Shown here in pieces: positions 1 to 8,838 of a DNA stretch of 64,000 bases (the stretch's first letter is position 1; every line of letters begins with the position of its first letter). The notes below the pieces were generated by a model. It had not been told where the DNA came from. It searched no databases and saw only the letters and a list, made by a program, of their open reading frames with translations. The position numbers were made by a program, and so were the translations under genes. Source of the DNA: Euhalothece natronophila Z-M001 (GTDB lineage: Bacteria; Cyanobacteriota; Cyanobacteriia; Cyanobacteriales; Rubidibacteraceae); the NCBI RefSeq assembly GCF_007904085.1, contig NZ_CP042326.1, positions 744,001-808,000 of the forward strand. Direction: 5' to 3'.

Positions 1-306
1 ATGGATGATTTTGACCGCGCGATCGCGCTTTATCAAGAATTAGCTGAAGCAGATCCCAGTGATTTTCGCCCCGTTTTAGGACAAGCCCTTGTTAAGCAAG
101 AACAAGGAGATGAGGAAGCTGCCAAACCCTTATACGAAGAAGCCTTTGCTCTCGCCCCTGCTGAATATAAGGATCAAATTAGAGATATGACTCCCCTTTT
201 AGACGATGAAAATGCGGAGTTACCTGAACAAGCACCAGAAAGTGACTTACCAGCCCAAGAGCCAGAAACAGAAGAAATCCCCGTTTCTCCTGTTCCTGAA
301 GAGTAA
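1..306 (+). CDS. TPR-repeat protein, C-terminal part
   Basis: The reading frame is open from the first base of the window, so this is probably the 3' end of a longer gene and the ATG at position 1 may be internal. Residues 1-60 form about one and a half tetratricopeptide repeats (alternating Ala/Leu/Tyr helices, with AIALYQELAEADP and AKPLYEEAFALAP typical of TPR). Residues 68-101 are a Pro/Glu-rich acidic tail that is probably disordered. TPR proteins act as protein-protein scaffolds; no specific partner can be named. An extended HIP1 site lies inside the coding sequence near base 18. Confidence 0.6.
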   Translation: MDDFDRAIALYQELAEADPSDFRPVLGQALVKQEQGDEEAAKPLYEEAFALAPAEYKDQIRDMTPLLDDENAELPEQAPESDLPAQEPETEEIPVSPVPEE

Positions 307-308
307 TT

Positions 309-384
309 TTGTCCTTTGTTAGTCCTTCGTCCTTTGTCCTTCGTTGTTTGTACACCAATGACTAATAACTAATGACTAATGACT
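309..384 (-). repeat. STRR-type heptamer repeat, copy A
   Basis: Intergenic block made of two kinds of degenerate heptamer: GACTAAT/AACTAAT units (about 355-384) and GGACAAA/GGACGAA units on the complementary strand (about 309-345), joined by a short TGTACAA-like core. The same composite recurs at 10075, 22679, 25964, 28135 and (half copy) 30175. Relative to those copies this one is inverted. It resembles the short tandemly repeated repetitive sequences known from cyanobacteria. It lies between two genes pointing towards each other. Confidence 0.6.
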
Positions 385-669
385 TTATTTAAATTGATCT
401 TGGGCTTTTTCAAAGGCTCGGTTTAAATCATCCCAAGCAGATTGAAATCCAGATTTGACTTCCTCCCAGGCTTCTCCTGTTGATTCTTGGAGATTATTGA
501 GTTGGCTTTGCATCTCATTTCTGCGTTCTTGAAGCTGACTAATTTGTTGTTCCAATTCAGCTTTTCTTTCTTCACTTGCTTGGGAAGCCTTTGCTTTTAA
601 TTCATCAATCTTGGATCCCATTTCCCCAAGTTTTTGTTCCATTTCGCCTTTAGAATCTGGTGGTGACAT
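385..669 (-). CDS. Small coiled-coil protein of unknown function
   Basis: A 94-residue, highly charged protein. Residues 8-60 are an almost uninterrupted heptad pattern rich in Glu, Lys and Gln (KIDELKAKASQASEERKAEL), which predicts a long coiled coil. The C-terminal 35 residues contain WEEVKSGFQSAWDDLNRAFE, an amphipathic helix seen in small cyanobacterial coiled-coil proteins. There is no signal peptide or membrane segment. It is a single-gene unit, convergent with the TPR gene and separated from it by the heptamer repeat. Function is not recognised; a structural or stress-related role would be a guess. Confidence 0.65.
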   Translation of the reverse strand: MSPPDSKGEMEQKLGEMGSKIDELKAKASQASEERKAELEQQISQLQERRNEMQSQLNNLQESTGEAWEEVKSGFQSAWDDLNRAFEKAQDQFK

Positions 670-945
670 AATGTAAAAACCTTCTATATTAATGATGAAA
701 CAAGTATATCGAAGCTCCTTTTTACGTCATCTATCCTTAGGTAGTTTTTAAAACTTCATACAATGATTAAGAATAATTAAAAAAATAAGCCCTGCTGTGT
801 CATTTTTCCAAAATTACGTTTTATCTAAGTCTGATACCGCAACCGATTGCGCTATTGCTTATCTCAGAAAGGGCAGCTTGAAAAATCTTTGAGTTTACCT
901 TATAATTAGCACGAATTTTGTAAGCATAATTACATTCATCAGTCA

Positions 946-955
946 AGAAGGAGGT
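946..955 (+). promoter_or_regulatory. Strong Shine-Dalgarno fixing a TTG start
   Basis: AGAAGGAGGT is an almost perfect complement of the 16S rRNA 3' end, placed 8-9 bases before TTG at 964. It decides the start of the DUF3155 gene, since no ATG or GTG with comparable spacing exists. Confidence 0.75.
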
Positions 956-963
956 AACGGAAC

Positions 964-1281
964 TTGGCAAGAAAACGGAAACGCAAAAGTCGTCGTCGTC
1001 AGGAAGGACGCAAGATCCTTGCCTTAGTACCTCAATATAATATCGAAAGTGGGGAATATAAACCAGTGACGGCAGCGAGAAAATATATTTCTGCAAAAGG
1101 AATCGCGCCACCAGCACTGGTTGTAGTTAGACGCAATGAGCATACCACAGATCGGTATTTTTGGGCAGAAAAGGGTCTATTTGGAGCGCAGTATGTGGAA
1201 GAAAACCACTTTCTCTTCCCCAGCTTAAGAGTTGTCCAACCTGAGGAAGAGCAAGTTGCAGTTGCAAGTAGTCGAGCTTAA
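964..1281 (+). CDS. DUF3155 family protein
   Basis: A 105-residue protein with a strongly basic N-terminus (residues 2-16, RKRKRKSRRRQEGRK) followed by a compact region with the conserved cyanobacterial stretch KPVTAARKYISAKGI and VVRRNEHTTDRYFWAEKGLFG. This pattern matches DUF3155, a family found almost only in cyanobacteria; no biochemical role is established. The basic tail would suit nucleic-acid or ribosome binding (inference). It starts at TTG with an excellent ribosome binding site and is followed by a terminator-like hairpin at 1336. Confidence 0.8.
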   Translation: MARKRKRKSRRRQEGRKILALVPQYNIESGEYKPVTAARKYISAKGIAPPALVVVRRNEHTTDRYFWAEKGLFGAQYVEENHFLFPSLRVVQPEEEQVAVASSRA

Positions 1282-1335
1282 CACAGCATTGCGAAGACAC
1301 TTCAGCATTATGAAAAAGCTAGGATAACATCTTTC

Positions 1336-1369
1336 GGCTCAACTTGACAACTAGTTGAGTCGATTTTCT
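1336..1369 (+). terminator. Probable Rho-independent terminator of the DUF3155 gene
   Basis: GGCTCAACT (1336-1344) and AGTTGAGTC (1353-1361) form a 9-bp stem with one G-U pair and an 8-nt loop, followed by GATTTTCT. The T-run is short, so efficiency is uncertain. Confidence 0.5.
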
Positions 1370-1394
1370 ATCATCAATCGAAAGCAAAAAATAG

Positions 1395-2078
1395 ATGAGT
1401 CAATTAGTTTTAGTAACAGGAGTCAGTCAGGGGTTAGGTCGTGCGATGACCGAAGAATTCATTACCCAAGGCTGTACCGTGATTGGTTGTGCGCGAAATG
1501 AGAGCGCGATCGCGCATTTAAGTCAAACCTATGGTAATCCTCACAGTTTTAGCTGTGTTGATGTTTCTCAAGAAGGGCAAGTGAAGCAATGGCGAGAGGA
1601 AATTTTATCTTCTTATGATCCCCCAGACTTATTAATTAATAATGCCGCGCTGATTAATCAGTCCCTAAATTTTTTGGAAGTGCCTACTACAGAATTTGAC
1701 CAAATTATTGATGTAAATATCAAAGGCGTTGCCAATGTCATGCGCCAATTTTTACCTGCAATGATAGCAAAAAAGCATGGTATTATTGTCAACTTTAGTT
1801 CAGGGTGGGGACGTTCTACTTCTCCCAATGTTGCCCCCTATTGTGCTACAAAATGGGCAATTGAAGGCTTGACTCGGGCGATCGCGCAAGAACTCCCCTC
1901 AGGAATGGCCGCTATTCCCCTCAACCCAGGAATTATTCATACAGAAATGCTAGAAACTTGTTTTGGAAAAAGTGCTGCTAACTTTACTCCTATTGAGGTT
2001 TGGGTTAAAAAAGCAGTGCCTTTTTTACTAGGTATTAAATCTCAGCAAAATGGTCAACCCTTAACCGTTCCCAGCTAA
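1395..2078 (+). CDS. Short-chain dehydrogenase/reductase (SDR family)
   Basis: A 227-residue NAD(P)-dependent oxidoreductase of the classical SDR fold. Visible motifs are the cofactor-binding TGVSQGLG (residues 8-15), the structural LLINNAAL, the catalytic Ser in NFSSGWG and the YCATKWA (YxxxK) pair. The substrate cannot be told from sequence. Length is slightly below the usual 240-260 because the C-terminal substrate-binding loop is short. It stands alone between the DUF3155 gene and proV on the same strand, with about 110-130 bp on either side, so co-transcription is possible but not shown. Confidence 0.85.
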   Translation: MSQLVLVTGVSQGLGRAMTEEFITQGCTVIGCARNESAIAHLSQTYGNPHSFSCVDVSQEGQVKQWREEILSSYDPPDLLINNAALINQSLNFLEVPTTEFDQIIDVNIKGVANVMRQFLPAMIAKKHGIIVNFSSGWGRSTSPNVAPYCATKWAIEGLTRAIAQELPSGMAAIPLNPGIIHTEMLETCFGKSAANFTPIEVWVKKAVPFLLGIKSQQNGQPLTVPS

Positions 2079-2205
2079 ATATTTTTCAGTTACTTCATTA
2101 TGAAAACTCAGTTGTCACTAACGTTACTAAAGATTTAAAAAGTCTTTGTTAAAATAAAACTACTTTGTCGTTTCAACTGACTAGAGATCGTAGTCAGAAA
2201 TTAGC

Positions 2206-3477
2206 ATGAGTATTGCTCAAGAACCTCAAAAAACTTCTGAGCCTAAAATTCGAGTTGATAGTTTAGTCAAAATTTTTGGCAAAAGTCCCCGTGAAGGCTT
2301 AAAACTTTTACGAGAAGGTCATGATCGCGACTCAATCCTTGAAAAAACGGGGAATGTTGTCGGGGTTGGTGGAGTTTCCTTTGAAATTCAACAAGGGGAA
2401 CTCTTTGTGATCATGGGCTTATCCGGCTCAGGAAAATCAACCCTAATTCGCTGTCTCAACCGTCTCATTGAACCCACAAGCGGTCAAGTGATTATTGATG
2501 ACGAAGATATTGCCCATGTCAATTCCAAGCGTTTACGGGAAGTCCGTCGCACAAAAATGGCAATGGTATTCCAAAAATTTGCCTTGTTCCCCCACCTTAC
2601 CGTTGCTGAAAATACCGAATATGGCTTAAATGTTCGTGGATTAAATGATAGGAAACGTCGTCATAAAGCCTTAGAAACCCTAGAAATTGTGGGGTTACAT
2701 AAATGGGCAGATCGCTATCCCTCAGAATTAAGTGGGGGAATGCAACAGCGTGTCGGTTTAGCTAGGGCGTTAGCCACTGATCCTGATATTTTATTAATGG
2801 ATGAAGCATTTGGGGCGCTTGATCCGCTTATTCGCAGAGATATGCAGGCGGAATTGCTGCGTTTACAAGATGAATTACAGAAAACAGTGGTTTTTATTTC
2901 CCATGATATCCATGAAGCCCTAAAACTCGGCGATCGTGTGGCAGTGATGAAAGATGGCTATTTTGTGCAAGTGGGAACTCCTGAAGAATTAGTAACCAAT
3001 CCTGCTGATAACTACATCCGTGACTTTATGTTGGATGTTAATCGCGCCCAAGTGCTAAAAACAGGGTCAATTACTCGCAAAACCATTCCCTTTATTCTGG
3101 GACATGGATCAGCGCAAACCGCTTTTGAACAAATGCAACGTTACCAACGAAAAGAAATGTATGTGGTGAATCAAGATAACACTCCCATTGGCATTGTCAC
3201 CCTTGAAAGCCTCACTCAAGCCTTAAAAGAAGGAAAAGAAGACATTAAAGAGGTTATGGAAACTGATTTCCCGAAAGTGAAAGCTAGCACCACCATTGAA
3301 GACGTTGCCCATCTCTGCCAACAACGATTACCCCTTGCGATTATTGATGATGAAGGAGACTTTAAAGGCGTGGTGGAACACTCTGATATTCTCGCGAGTA
3401 TTGGACGCTTACAAGATGTGGATGAAGAAAGCGATTCGGAAGAATCTGAAAACGAACCTCAAAAAATTGTTGCTTAG
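2206..3477 (+). CDS. proV: Glycine betaine/proline ABC importer, ATP-binding subunit
   Basis: A 423-residue ATPase of the ProV/OpuAA family, which powers uptake of glycine betaine and related compatible solutes. Walker A GLSGSGKST is at residues 71-79, followed by the signature LSGGMQQR, Walker B ILLMDEAFGALDP and the switch His (FISHDIHEA). Residues about 285-400 are a pair of CBS domains, the ionic-strength/c-di-AMP-sensing module typical of this family. The C-terminus is acidic (DEESDSEESENEP). The N-terminal insertion SPREGLKLLREGHDRDSIL is also typical. proW follows 14 bp downstream in the same operon; the binding protein is missing from here and lies at 8839-9873. Confidence 0.93.
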   Translation: MSIAQEPQKTSEPKIRVDSLVKIFGKSPREGLKLLREGHDRDSILEKTGNVVGVGGVSFEIQQGELFVIMGLSGSGKSTLIRCLNRLIEPTSGQVIIDDEDIAHVNSKRLREVRRTKMAMVFQKFALFPHLTVAENTEYGLNVRGLNDRKRRHKALETLEIVGLHKWADRYPSELSGGMQQRVGLARALATDPDILLMDEAFGALDPLIRRDMQAELLRLQDELQKTVVFISHDIHEALKLGDRVAVMKDGYFVQVGTPEELVTNPADNYIRDFMLDVNRAQVLKTGSITRKTIPFILGHGSAQTAFEQMQRYQRKEMYVVNQDNTPIGIVTLESLTQALKEGKEDIKEVMETDFPKVKASTTIEDVAHLCQQRLPLAIIDDEGDFKGVVEHSDILASIGRLQDVDEESDSEESENEPQKIVA

Positions 3478-3491
3478 TTGATTGATTAATT

Positions 3492-4427
3492 ATGTTTAAC
3501 CCCTTTGAAGAGACAATCTGGCCCCTTGGCGAGCAAATTGACGACATCGTTAGTTGGATCGTAAGCAACTATCGCTTTATTTTCCGAGAGTGGATTGGAA
3601 TACCAGTTGGGATTGTTTTACGGCAAATTCAATCATTTTTTGTTGAGATGAATCCCATTGTTTTTCTTGTCGGATTATTTGTCATTGCTTGGCAACTGGC
3701 AAGTCGGAATATTGCTATTTTTAGTGTCATTGCCATGACAGTGGTTGGGCTAATCGGTGCGTGGCAACAATCAATGGTCACTCTTGCTTTAGTGATTACG
3801 GCAGTATTCTTTTGCATTCTGATTGGCATTCCTCTGGGAATTTGGGCAGCAAGCAGCGATCGGTTTGCTACCTTCATTCGTCCTGTTTTAGACACGATGC
3901 AAACCCTCCCCGCCTTCGTTTATTTAGTGCCAGTGGTGATGCTATTTGGAACTGGAGAAGTCCCAGGGGTGATTGTTACCTTTATTTTTGCTGTACCGCC
4001 ATTAATTCGTTTAACCAATATTGGTATTCGGGGCGTTCCTGAAGATGTAGTGGAAGCCGCCCGTGCTTTTGGGGCAACCCCACAACAAGTCCTCATTCAG
4101 GTACAAGTTCCCCTTGCCATGCCCACCATTTTAGCTGGGGTTAACCAGTCTTTGATGCTCGCATTATCCATGGTAGTTATTGCCTCTCTCATTGCGGTAG
4201 CTGGTTTAGGGCAAATGGTTAACCGTGGAATTGGACGACTAGATGTGGGATTAGCCTCTGTTGGGGGGGTTGGTATTGTTTTAATTGCCATTGTTTTAGA
4301 TCGCATTACCCAAGCCATAGGAGATAATAGCCCCGGACGACTGCCATGGAAAAAAAGAGGCCCCATTGGCTTAGTTTTAAATCTCTGGAAAAAAACACAG
4401 AAAAAGAAAGTTCCTCAAGAGTCTTAA
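3492..4427 (+). CDS. proW: Glycine betaine/proline ABC importer, permease
   Basis: A 311-residue inner-membrane permease with about six to seven hydrophobic segments and the BPD_transp_1 EAA loop (VVEAARAFGATPQQVL) that docks onto ProV. The N-terminal amphipathic region, WPLGEQIDDIVSWIVSNYRF, matches ProW/OpuAB. It probably forms a dimer with two ProV subunits. It is translationally close to proV (14-bp gap). In most bacteria proX follows directly; here a 126-bp MITE-like repeat and an oppositely oriented glycosyltransferase gene follow instead. Confidence 0.92.
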   Translation: MFNPFEETIWPLGEQIDDIVSWIVSNYRFIFREWIGIPVGIVLRQIQSFFVEMNPIVFLVGLFVIAWQLASRNIAIFSVIAMTVVGLIGAWQQSMVTLALVITAVFFCILIGIPLGIWAASSDRFATFIRPVLDTMQTLPAFVYLVPVVMLFGTGEVPGVIVTFIFAVPPLIRLTNIGIRGVPEDVVEAARAFGATPQQVLIQVQVPLAMPTILAGVNQSLMLALSMVVIASLIAVAGLGQMVNRGIGRLDVGLASVGGVGIVLIAIVLDRITQAIGDNSPGRLPWKKRGPIGLVLNLWKKTQKKKVPQES

Positions 4428-4547
4428 CTTTCCTCAGTTAATCTCCAAAGATAAAAATCAATTCAGTTTCCTTAACTCTTTTTTGACTATAGGCTAAATT
4501 AAGCACATCTATCGAAAGCAATAGCACTCATAGCTTTTAGCATCACA

Positions 4548-4673
4548 TATAGCAATCCTAAATCAGTTGTAAATTTTTAGTTGTGATCCCCCCTTTAATT
4601 CCCCCCTTACTAAGGGGGGTGGGGGGGATCGTAAGGTTGAGCTAGTTTTTACAAATGAGATCATATTGCTATA
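4548..4673. repeat. MITE-like element, copy 1 (126 bp)
   Basis: A 126-bp non-coding element that begins TATAGCAAT and ends ATTGCTATA, with a longer imperfect terminal inverted repeat that includes TTGTAAA/TTTACAAAT. The centre is a C6/G6 hairpin bounded by GATCCCCCC and GGGGGGATC. By direct comparison it differs from the copy at 9916-10041 at only two positions and has the same length and orientation. It carries no open reading frame. TA-flanked ends suggest mobilisation in trans by a Tc1/mariner-IS630-type transposase (inference). Confidence 0.8.
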
Positions 4674-4743
4674 TTTTTTCTGAAAATTAGCCTCATTTCT
4701 GATCAATTATTTTCGAGTGCTATTGCTACTAGAGATTAACTCT

Positions 4744-5643
4744 CTACTTTTTTCCATATACAGCCTGTACAGTGTACCAATTAAGGAAAATACGAGCAAT
4801 TTCTAGTGCTAAGCCTGATTTTCCTCGCTGAATCAGCCATTGTAAAAGGGGGCGCATCGTTCGCTCATTTAAAAGCCCTCCTAGTGATAACGTTCCCCAC
4901 AAAATGCGATGTAGAATTGTCTTTTGAATCATCATTTTTACCTCCCAAGTGGGATGTTTTTCGTAAAAAATAATTCCCATCTTTCCCCGTTCAATTTCTT
5001 GTTCAATTAATTTTGGCAGTTGCTCTAAAGTAAAGGGAGGATGCCAATGATAACCAATTGCTTCTGGACATTTTATCAATTTTAATCCTAGCTTTTTTAA
5101 GCGTACTCCTAATTCTAAATCTTCCCAACCATAAAGCTGAAATTGAGTATCAAATAAACCTGCTTTTTCTAACCATTGGCGATGAATAGCAACATTTCCT
5201 GTGGCAAAATAAGCGGCAGAAAAGTCAGTAATTTTATAGGGTTCTGCCGTAGGATTTTCAAAATTAGAAGTATTAATAACTCGCCCATAAGTAAAAGTTT
5301 TATCGGGACTTTGATTTAAGCAATGAGCATGAGCTTGAATAAAGTTTTTGGTTACAACTAAGTCACTATCAATAAAAATAATAAAGTCTCTTTTAGCCTT
5401 GTTTATCCCTAAATTTCTTGCTGTTGCTGGTCCCTGATGATCTTGTTGAAAAAGACGAACATGAGGAAAAGATTGTTTTTTTAACCAAGAAACTGTGTTA
5501 TCAGTTGACCCATCATCAACAATAATAATTTCATAGCCAGTTACTAATTCTTGGTCGGTTATGATTTGATTTTCTAAAGCCTGAATACATTTTTCTAAAA
5601 TCGGTTGACGATTATAAGTGGGAATAATAATGCTAAAAAACAT
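4744..5643 (-). CDS. Family 2 glycosyltransferase
   Basis: Start chosen at ATG 5643, which places the hallmark FFSIIIPTYNRQ at the N-terminus; the longer frame up to 5730 would overlap the ilvC leader. GT-A fold motifs are IIIVDDGSTDN and the metal-binding IIFIDSDLVV, followed by the acceptor-domain GWEDLELGVRLKKLG (ED of the family's GxEDxEL signature). The protein is about 299 residues with no clear membrane segment except a weakly hydrophobic C-terminus. It transfers an unidentified sugar from a nucleotide donor. It is divergent from ilvC, far from the EPS locus, so it may act in a separate pathway. Confidence 0.85.
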   Translation of the reverse strand: MFFSIIIPTYNRQPILEKCIQALENQIITDQELVTGYEIIIVDDGSTDNTVSWLKKQSFPHVRLFQQDHQGPATARNLGINKAKRDFIIFIDSDLVVTKNFIQAHAHCLNQSPDKTFTYGRVINTSNFENPTAEPYKITDFSAAYFATGNVAIHRQWLEKAGLFDTQFQLYGWEDLELGVRLKKLGLKLIKCPEAIGYHWHPPFTLEQLPKLIEQEIERGKMGIIFYEKHPTWEVKMMIQKTILHRILWGTLSLGGLLNERTMRPLLQWLIQRGKSGLALEIARIFLNWYTVQAVYGKK

Positions 5644-5705
5644 AGTGTAAATATTAGGAACAATGAGGAAATGATCGCTTATCTTGTGCAGAGTCGTCCT
5701 TTTAA

Positions 5706-6749
<1,044 letters not shown>

Positions 6750-6772
6750 TCAATTACTAAGACACCAAGGAA

Positions 6773-6800
6773 AGAGGGAATAACACTTAATTTCCCTCTC
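6773..6800. terminator. Probable bidirectional terminator
   Basis: AGAGGGAA (6773-6780) pairs with TTCCCTCT (6792-6799) across an 11-nt loop. It lies between convergent ilvC (+) and the DUF2301 gene (-). T-rich flanks are weak on both sides. Confidence 0.5.
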
Positions 6801-6815
6801 TTAGGTTATTCAAAA

Positions 6816-7442
6816 TTATGAATTGCGAGCCTTCTTCAAGTAATCAAACACTGACTTATCCCCAATATCAGAGGGAATATCTTGGGGAAACTTTCTCAGG
6901 GCAAAAACAATAAAACAAACTGTCCAAACTGCTAATAAAATTTGTTCGATTTGCGGTTGCATTACGCCGGTTAAATGTCCTAACAATAAAACGGGCACAA
7001 CAGGCGTTAAAATTTGGGTTTCTAAACGATGAAAACAGAAACCTTCCTTAAAATAAATTCCTGTTAAAGCTGCAAAGGTAAAGCCAATCCCAAATAGAGT
7101 TAAGGGATTATTATAAACATATAAAGCTAAAGGAACATCTGCTTGTATTCCCAAAATAATTGCCGACATTGTCCCAATAAACCAGAATATTTGTAAGAGG
7201 CGATGTAAGGGGATTAAATAAATATGAATTGTCCATAAACTAATCCCTAATCCGAGAGAGAATACGGCATATAAATAGGTAAGGCTTTGTAATACGATGG
7301 GGGTTGCCCCTTGCCAAAAGAATAGCAGTGTGCCGATTGTAAAACTTAAGGCTGCGACAAATAAACCACTGCGATAAGTGATTACCTCAGCGCGATCGCG
7401 CTCTGTAATTTCATAAGTTCCAAACTGTCCTTGATATACCAT
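6816..7442 (-). CDS. DUF2301 integral membrane protein
   Basis: A protein of about 208 residues with around six hydrophobic segments (for example GLFVAALSFTIGTLLFFW and VWTVCFIVFALRKFP), matching the DUF2301 family of cyanobacterial inner-membrane proteins with unknown function. ATG 7442 is preferred over the TTG at 7454 because the Shine-Dalgarno GGAGGAA sits immediately upstream of the ATG and would overlap the TTG codon. An extended HIP1 site encodes ERDRAEV near the N-terminus. It may be read through from the COG0523 gene upstream, but a terminator lies between them. Confidence 0.75.
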   Translation of the reverse strand: MVYQGQFGTYEITERDRAEVITYRSGLFVAALSFTIGTLLFFWQGATPIVLQSLTYLYAVFSLGLGISLWTIHIYLIPLHRLLQIFWFIGTMSAIILGIQADVPLALYVYNNPLTLFGIGFTFAALTGIYFKEGFCFHRLETQILTPVVPVLLLGHLTGVMQPQIEQILLAVWTVCFIVFALRKFPQDIPSDIGDKSVFDYLKKARNS

Positions 7443-7466
7443 AAATTCCTCCAAAATAATAATGCT

Positions 7467-7487
7467 AAAAGGTGGGAAACTCCCACC
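7467..7487 (-). terminator. Rho-independent terminator of the COG0523 gene
   Basis: On the minus strand GGTGGGA and TCCCACC form a 7-bp stem with a 3-nt loop, followed by TTTT. It sits 15 bp after the stop at 7502. Confidence 0.65.
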
Positions 7488-7501
7488 CTAATAACTCTAA
7501 A

Positions 7502-8551
7502 TTAAGCTAAACAATCCTGCACTTGTTGACGCAAGCCTTCTAAATCTAAATCTTGACCAATTAGTACCAATTGATTTTTTGGTTGACCTTTCCACTCATC
7601 ATCTTCAATAGAAAACCGCTTTCCACTTAAATGAAAAATGTGACGGTTCGGGCTTTCATCAAACCAAAGAATCCCTTTTGCTCGAAAGACATTTTCAGGT
7701 AAATCATTATCAAGAAAAGATTGAAACTTCCGAATCGAAAATGGGCGATCACTTTGGAAAGATAAAGACACAAACCCATCATTATCTAAGTGGTGAGAGT
7801 GATGATGGTGGTCATGATCATGATCGTGGTGATGATGGTCATGATCGTGATCATGGTGATGGTCATGGTCATCTTCTGGGGAAAAATACTTATCAGACTC
7901 AAATAACCCCACGCTTAAAATCAACGGTAGCGGCACATTCGCATTTTGGGTACGCATCAACCTTGCGCCTTCTTTCATCTCACGGATGCGATTTTCCAAC
8001 GCCTCTACCTGTGACTCTTCCACCAAGTCAGTTTTATTCATGAGAATAATATCCCCATAAGAAATCTGACTATAAGCCGCCTCACTATTAAATAAGTCGA
8101 GACTAAAATTAGCACAATCAACCACCGTTACAATCGAGTCAAGGCGTGTCATGTCCCGTAACTCTGTTCCCAAAAAAGTTAAAGCAACGGGTAACGGATC
8201 AGCCAATCCCGTCGTCTCCACCACTAGATAATCAATCTTCTCATCTCGTTCTAAAACCTTATAAACCGCTTCTACCAAATCATTGTTAATGGTGCAGCAA
8301 ATACAACCATTATTTAACTCCACCATCGTGTCATCAGATTGCACAATTAAATCATTATCAATACCAATCTCCCCAAACTCATTCACCAAAACGGCTGTTT
8401 TCAGCCCCTCATTGTTATTTAGAATATGATTGAGAAGTGTGGTTTTCCCACTGCCCAAAAAACCTGTGATTATAGTAACAGGTAGCCCCATTTTCGGGGT
8501 ATTCATCTGTTCTTGGTCGCCACCTTTGACCTGTGTATTCACTGCTTCCAT
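7502..8551 (-). CDS. COG0523 GTPase, putative zinc/metal chaperone
   Basis: A 349-residue CobW/COG0523-type G3E GTPase. Visible motifs are Walker A GFLGSGKTT (residues 30-38), the metal-binding CICC (CxCC), the Walker B-like VVETTGLADP, the NKTD guanine-specificity motif and a C-terminal CobW_C domain starting near SLSFQSDRPFS. Between the two domains is a stretch of about 25 residues that is nearly all His and Asp. His-rich loops are typical of the zinc-related subgroup rather than of cobalamin-pathway CobW. No cobalamin gene is adjacent. Zinc delivery or storage is inferred from family knowledge; nickel or cobalt cannot be ruled out. Confidence 0.88.
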   Translation of the reverse strand: MEAVNTQVKGGDQEQMNTPKMGLPVTIITGFLGSGKTTLLNHILNNNEGLKTAVLVNEFGEIGIDNDLIVQSDDTMVELNNGCICCTINNDLVEAVYKVLERDEKIDYLVVETTGLADPLPVALTFLGTELRDMTRLDSIVTVVDCANFSLDLFNSEAAYSQISYGDIILMNKTDLVEESQVEALENRIREMKEGARLMRTQNANVPLPLILSVGLFESDKYFSPEDDHDHHHDHDHDHHHHDHDHDHHHHSHHLDNDGFVSLSFQSDRPFSIRKFQSFLDNDLPENVFRAKGILWFDESPNRHIFHLSGKRFSIEDDEWKGQPKNQLVLIGQDLDLEGLRQQVQDCLA

Positions 8552-8838
8552 AATAAACTGGATACTAGATAACGTTTCACTTCATTTTCTCTATTATTAC
8601 TTACTTAAACTGTTTCTTCTCTCTTCAGATTGACCAGAAACCACTCAATCAAAATCTAAGCAGTGAAGACACCCACCCACTATATCTTAAATCTTGTTTT
8701 ACTCAGTAGCGCGATCGCTTCTGGCGTAGAGCGAAGCTCCATCGCACCACAGCAGAATTTAGCCATTACTTCTCCATATAAACTAAGCATAGCTAAATTC
8801 CCCCTTTATTAAAACAAGGTTGATCTAAAAAGAGAGCA
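8552..8838. other. Intergenic region with HIP1 and a 17-bp repeat
   Basis: No credible gene. GATACTAGATAACGTTT at 8561-8577 recurs exactly at 10289-10305 before cysS, and both copies are followed a few bases later by TCTATTATTACTT. Around 8709-8740 a HIP1 site is followed by the small hairpin GAGC-GAA-GCTC. Confidence 0.5.

Noticed and set aside
309-384. CRISPR array
   Set aside because: The repeated units are 7 bp and contiguous, with no spacers of regular length; it fits STRR-type repeats.
821-1117. 98-codon open frame on the minus strand
   Set aside because: It overlaps the DUF3155 gene, which has a strong ribosome binding site and family match; the minus-strand product is unrecognisable and low-quality.
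4548-4673. Simple Rho-independent terminator of proW
   Set aside because: A hairpin is present, but the whole 126 bp recurs elsewhere with inverted-repeat ends, so it is a mobile-type repeat even if it may also terminate transcription.
7678-8043. 121-codon plus-strand frame rich in His/Asp/Gly
   Set aside because: It is the antisense of the His-rich loop of the COG0523 GTPase; the biased composition is a by-product.
7502-8551. CobW of cobalamin biosynthesis
   Set aside because: The His-rich linker and absence of cob genes fit the zinc-type COG0523 subgroup better.
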